Made by a program: the position numbers and the translations under genes. From assembly GCA_947626425.1 (NCBI GenBank), contig CANQRX010000064.1:1-7753 (forward strand): a DNA stretch of 7,753 bases. Reading direction: 5' to 3'. The notes below the pieces were generated by a model. The model was not told the DNA's origin and did not search any database. It saw only the letters and a program-made list of their open reading frames with translations. Position 1 is the first letter of the stretch. Each line of letters begins with the position of its first letter. This document shows positions 5,348 through 7,753 of the stretch, piece by piece. The stretch is from an uncultured Bacilli bacterium. GTDB taxonomy: Bacteria; Bacillota_I; Bacilli_A; RF39; UBA660.

Positions 5348-7234
5348 ATGGAAAAGAAAAAAGTTATTCTTAATTATTTTATTATAGGTTTAATATTATT
5401 AGTGGTTATTTTAATTGGGTTTACATATGCTTATTGGAATGTTTCAATAAAGCAAACCGGTGAAAATATCGTTAATACAGCTTGTTTAGAAGTTGCAATG
5501 GAGCAGGAGGGAACACCAATAAGTTTAGGCACAACTTTTCCTATTGAAGATACTGAAGGTGAAAAATTACAACCTTTTCAATTTACGATTCACAATAAAT
5601 GTGATGATAATGCAAATTATCAAATTAATTTAGAATCAATGAGTAAAAATGGTGAAAATGTTATTGAAGAAGAAAATCGATTAAATCCAAAATATTTAAA
5701 ATTTAAATTAAATGAAGTAGGAAAAAGTGGAAAAGTTGGATTGTTAACTGGTGAAAAAGGAACTGATACAACAAAAGTAGATAAAACAATAAAAGATGCT
5801 TATGAATCACATAAGTTAATGAGTGGTTATTTAGCTCCTAATGAAGAAAAAAACTTTGAATTTAGATTGTGGATGGATGGGGAAACAACAATTGAAAATG
5901 CTGATGCTATGGATAAAACCTTTTTAAGTAAAATAAGTGTCATTTCAACATATTTAAGTGAAGATAAAATAGTACCAACAGTAGAATTAGCTTTGTCAGT
6001 GTGTGATGGAACCATTACTGCTCAAGCAACTGCAACAGCTTTTAAAGGACGAAGTATAAGTAAGTATGAATATCAAATTGATAATAATGAATGGCAAAAT
6101 GGAAGTACCAACGAAACTTTTAAATTTTCATCCCAAACGGAAGGAAACCACACTGTAAAAGTAAGAGTAACCGATAATATGAATAAAGTAAGCGAAGAAG
6201 TAAGTAAAGAAATAAATTACAGTGAACCAACAAGTGTAAATTTATTAGGTAAAGATCTTTCATTAGTAACTCAAGGAAATGGATTATATAAAGTAAGCCA
6301 TTGTGATGTGACTGATACAGTAGATGATGAAGGATTTAGCCATGAAGAATACCGTTTTGCCGGAGTAAATTATAAAGATAACAACACTTCATATGTCCAT
6401 AATTATGTAAACTTTAATGAAGAAATATGGCGAATCATAGGTTTAGTGAATGTTAAAACAGAAGCAGGAAAATATGAGCAACGATTAAAAATCGTGCGAA
6501 CTGATGGAGTAGGTAACCAAAAGAATTTTGGAAGTTATTATTGGGATACAAGTAATAATGATTGGACAACATCAAAATTAAAAGCAATGCTGAATAGTAG
6601 TTATTATAACAGTACAAGCGGAGATTGTTATACAAATAGTAGTACAGCTACACAATGTGATTTTAATTCTGAAAGTGGAACTTTACCAAAAGGATTAGAT
6701 GAAACAGCTCAAGGAATGGTCGATGATGGAGTAACTTGGAATTTAGGAGGAACAGCAACTTATACAAGTGCAACAAATGGTTTAGTAACGAATTGGTATA
6801 ATTATGAGAGAGGAACGACAGTACCTAGTAGTCATCAAACCGAATGGACAAAAGTTAATGACCGAACTAATCATAAAGGAGTAGGTTTAATTTACCCGAG
6901 TGATTATGGATATGCCACGAATGGTGGAAGTAAAGGAAGAGAAGATTGTTTTAAAACGGCATTATATAACTGGGATACAGAAAGTTATCAAACAAATTGT
7001 GCAAATAATGATTGGTTAAAGCCAAGTAGTAGCTATTTATGGACGATTACGCCGCTTTCGGGCGGTTCCTACAGTGCGTTCGGTGTCTCCTCGTTGGGGT
7101 ATGTCAACAACAACTTCTACGTCTATCACTCCAGCGTCGTCTGGCCCGTCGTGTATCTGAAATCGAATATACAGATTTCCGACGGTGAAGGGACTTTTGA
7201 AAAACCTTACAACCTTGTGTCGGGTGCTGGTTAG
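5348..7234 (+). CDS. Membrane-anchored or secreted multidomain surface protein with DGR-type variable C-terminus
   Basis: A 628-aa protein. Lysines at 3-5 and a hydrophobic helix at ~10-27 ending in TYAYW (26-30) resemble SipW-type signal peptides of TasA/camelysin proteins. Residues ~31-205 look like a TasA/camelysin-type beta domain. Residues ~209-292 form an Ig/FnIII-like module (YEYQIDNNEW ... VKVRVTDNMNK). Residues ~310-620 resemble DUF6273-type domains (EEYRFAGVNY..., VNFNEEIWRIIGL, GLIYPSDYGYATNGG, YLWTITP, WPVVYL), with variable positions at 570-596. There is no LPxTG motif. An in-frame ATG at 5315 exists, but I chose 5348: it has AAGGTG six bases upstream and a canonical signal peptide directly after, while 5315 lies between the -35 and -10 boxes. 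The gene is the paralogue of the fragment at 1-360. Function is probably adhesion or ligand binding, by inference. Confidence 0.85.
   Translation: MEKKKVILNYFIIGLILLVVILIGFTYAYWNVSIKQTGENIVNTACLEVAMEQEGTPISLGTTFPIEDTEGEKLQPFQFTIHNKCDDNANYQINLESMSKNGENVIEEENRLNPKYLKFKLNEVGKSGKVGLLTGEKGTDTTKVDKTIKDAYESHKLMSGYLAPNEEKNFEFRLWMDGETTIENADAMDKTFLSKISVISTYLSEDKIVPTVELALSVCDGTITAQATATAFKGRSISKYEYQIDNNEWQNGSTNETFKFSSQTEGNHTVKVRVTDNMNKVSEEVSKEINYSEPTSVNLLGKDLSLVTQGNGLYKVSHCDVTDTVDDEGFSHEEYRFAGVNYKDNNTSYVHNYVNFNEEIWRIIGLVNVKTEAGKYEQRLKIVRTDGVGNQKNFGSYYWDTSNNDWTTSKLKAMLNSSYYNSTSGDCYTNSSTATQCDFNSESGTLPKGLDETAQGMVDDGVTWNLGGTATYTSATNGLVTNWYNYERGTTVPSSHQTEWTKVNDRTNHKGVGLIYPSDYGYATNGGSKGREDCFKTALYNWDTESYQTNCANNDWLKPSSSYLWTITPLSGGSYSAFGVSSLGYVNNNFYVYHSSVVWPVVYLKSNIQISDGEGTFEKPYNLVSGAG
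7055..7135 (+). other. Variable region 2 (putative DGR VR)
   Basis: This aligns without gaps to 184-264. Differing residues (this copy/copy 1) are 570 L/S, 572 G/D, 573 G/N, 575 Y/R, 579 G/F, 581 S/Y, 583 L/S, 587 N/D, 588 N/G, 589 N/Y, 590 F/S, 593 Y/N, 594 H/N and 596 S/F. Residues 587-589 are three AAC codons, perhaps still template-like. By hand count, 7043-7144 has 56 G/C of 102 bases (about 55%), far above the AT-rich sequence before it. Confidence 0.8.
7146..7185 (+). repeat. Nested inverted repeat just downstream of VR2
   Basis: CCGTCG (7146-7151) pairs with CGACGG (7180-7185), and inside it ATCTG (7155-7159) pairs with CAGAT (7172-7176). This is the same structure as 275-314. The only base change between the copies (T at 282, G at 7153) falls in the internal loop, so every paired base is conserved. 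Confidence 0.4.
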
Positions 7235-7264
7235 CTCGCTGGATGGCGTAAGTCATCCCGAGCT
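7233..7264 (+). repeat. GC-rich hairpin at the stop codon of the variable gene (DGR-type cruciform candidate)
   Basis: AGCTCG (7233-7238) pairs with CGAGCT (7259-7264). After a two-base bulge (CT), GGATGGC (7241-7247) pairs with GTCATCC (7252-7258), with one G-T pair, closing a GTAA tetraloop (7248-7251). It begins within the TAG stop codon. DGR target genes characteristically carry a short GC-rich hairpin with a 4-base loop just 3' of the variable region, required for retrohoming. A T5 run (7271-7275) lies six bases downstream, so a weak terminator is the alternative. The 1-360 paralogue has no counterpart. Confidence 0.5.
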
Positions 7265-7373
7265 GGCGGATTTTTGAAAATTTGGAAAAAATTAGACCTT
7301 GTCAAGTCTAGTGTGTAAATTTTTAAAATTTTATAATAAAAATAATTTTTAAATTCTTATAAGAAGATTTACT

Positions 7374-7595
7374 TTAAAACGGTAAGTCTTCTTCTTCAAT
7401 TGGATCAAGTTTATCTTGTTCTAATAATTTTGTAATTAAATCTTTGACATCATTAGCATATTCTACAATGTTTGAATCTGGTTCTCCCATACCTGGACAT
7501 AATCTATTATAAATTTTATAATCATATCCACCATTGTTTTGCAAATAGTTAATTACTGCATCTAGTTTATAGAATAGTTCATTTTTATTAATCAT
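7374..7595 (-). CDS. Small acidic protein with an SSB-like C-terminal tail
   Basis: A 73-aa product, family not recognised. It is predicted mostly helical, with no membrane segment and one Cys (residue 33). It ends in EEEDLPF. An acidic run ending in D-[IL]-P-F at the very C-terminus is the signature of single-stranded DNA-binding protein tails, which dock onto RecO, PriA, RecQ and other genome-maintenance proteins. The protein is too short for, and shows no sign of, the SSB OB-fold, so it would be a tail mimic, a partner or a truncated form. AAGGAG (minus strand, 7611-7606) lies ten bases upstream of the ATG and supports expression. The gene converges on the variable surface gene, with 139 bases between their stop codons. 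Confidence 0.65.
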   Translation of the reverse strand: MINKNELFYKLDAVINYLQNNGGYDYKIYNRLCPGMGEPDSNIVEYANDVKDLITKLLEQDKLDPIEEEDLPF

Positions 7596-7625
7596 GAATA
7601 TTTCACTCCTTTTTTTGTTAAAAGT

Positions 7626-7634
7626 ATTTTATCA
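7626..7634 (-). promoter_or_regulatory. Possible extended -10 element for the 73-aa gene
   Basis: On the minus strand, TGA followed by TAAAAT (7634-7626) forms an extended -10, with a start expected near 7619 and a ~24-base leader containing the ribosome binding site. No good -35 box is seen at the right distance, as extended -10 promoters allow. The surrounding DNA is very AT-rich, so chance matches are likely. Confidence 0.35.
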
Positions 7635-7753
7635 CAAAACTAATATTTTTATTTAATTTTCAAAGAACATTTTTTATATTAAAGTTGTTCGGAAACTAAT
7701 TTAAGCTCTATCAAGATTGTAGAAACCACAAAGTAATACTGCAAATTTAGCAA

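Noticed and set aside
5827..6635. Two short minus-strand frames inside the surface-protein gene
   Set aside because: Antisense shadows without ribosome binding sites or recognisable products.
7354..7365. Perfect 12-base palindrome TTCTTATAAGAA between the convergent genes
   Set aside because: AT-rich and single copy, with no hairpin loop; it could be an operator, but nothing else supports that.
7701..7753. Possible C-terminus of a minus-strand gene entering from the right edge
   Set aside because: Two minus-strand frames are open to the edge (stops at 7701-7703 and further left), each too short to judge.
7701..7753. CRISPR repeat or tracrRNA-like sequence at the right edge
   Set aside because: Only ~50 bases are visible, with no repetition and no complementary partner in the window.

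Overview
The window looks like an AT-rich, low-GC Gram-positive (Bacillota, Bacilli-like) chromosome, possibly from an uncultured host-associated lineage. The evidence is strong AGGAGG-type ribosome binding sites, A/T-ending codons, and the Firmicutes gene order rlmB - sigH-like sigma factor - secE - nusG. All long genes read in code 11: tryptophan is TGG and no in-frame TGA occurs. The taxon is an inference.

Layout. (1) Bases 1-360 are the 3' end of a surface-protein gene, closed by a terminator at 381-422. (2) Bases 477-3363 hold two housekeeping transcription units on the + strand: rlmB - sigma factor - single-pass membrane protein (overlapping genes), then secE - nusG (overlapping genes). 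(3) Bases 3426-4706 encode a collagen-like protein with a BclA-type architecture. (4) Bases 4707-5347 form a non-coding stretch. It holds a candidate 64-nt small RNA gene on the minus strand and, on the plus strand, a promoter whose spacer contains ten consecutive G. (5) Bases 5348-7234 encode a 628-aa surface protein that is a paralogue of the gene truncated at the left edge. (6) Bases 7374-7595 (minus) encode a 73-aa protein ending in an SSB-like acidic tail.

The most important observation is that the two surface-protein genes end in a GC-rich block with the signature of a diversity-generating retroelement (DGR) variable region. Between the copies, 14 codons differ at 21 nucleotides. Every change is at codon position 1 or 2, every third base is identical, and 13 of the 14 are NNC/NNT codons, as expected from adenine mutagenesis of AAC/AAT codons in a template repeat. 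The flanks are almost identical and differ mainly by synonymous changes. A GC-rich hairpin with a GTAA loop lies at the stop codon of the second copy. No reverse transcriptase, accessory gene or template repeat is in the window, so these would be remote targets.

Working model (inference): a lineage-specific, secreted or membrane-anchored, lectin-like protein is diversified at its C-terminal ligand face. Its expression may be switched by slippage of the G10 tract in the promoter spacer. It may also be tuned by the neighbouring small RNA, whose hairpin loop is complementary to the gene's ribosome binding site.
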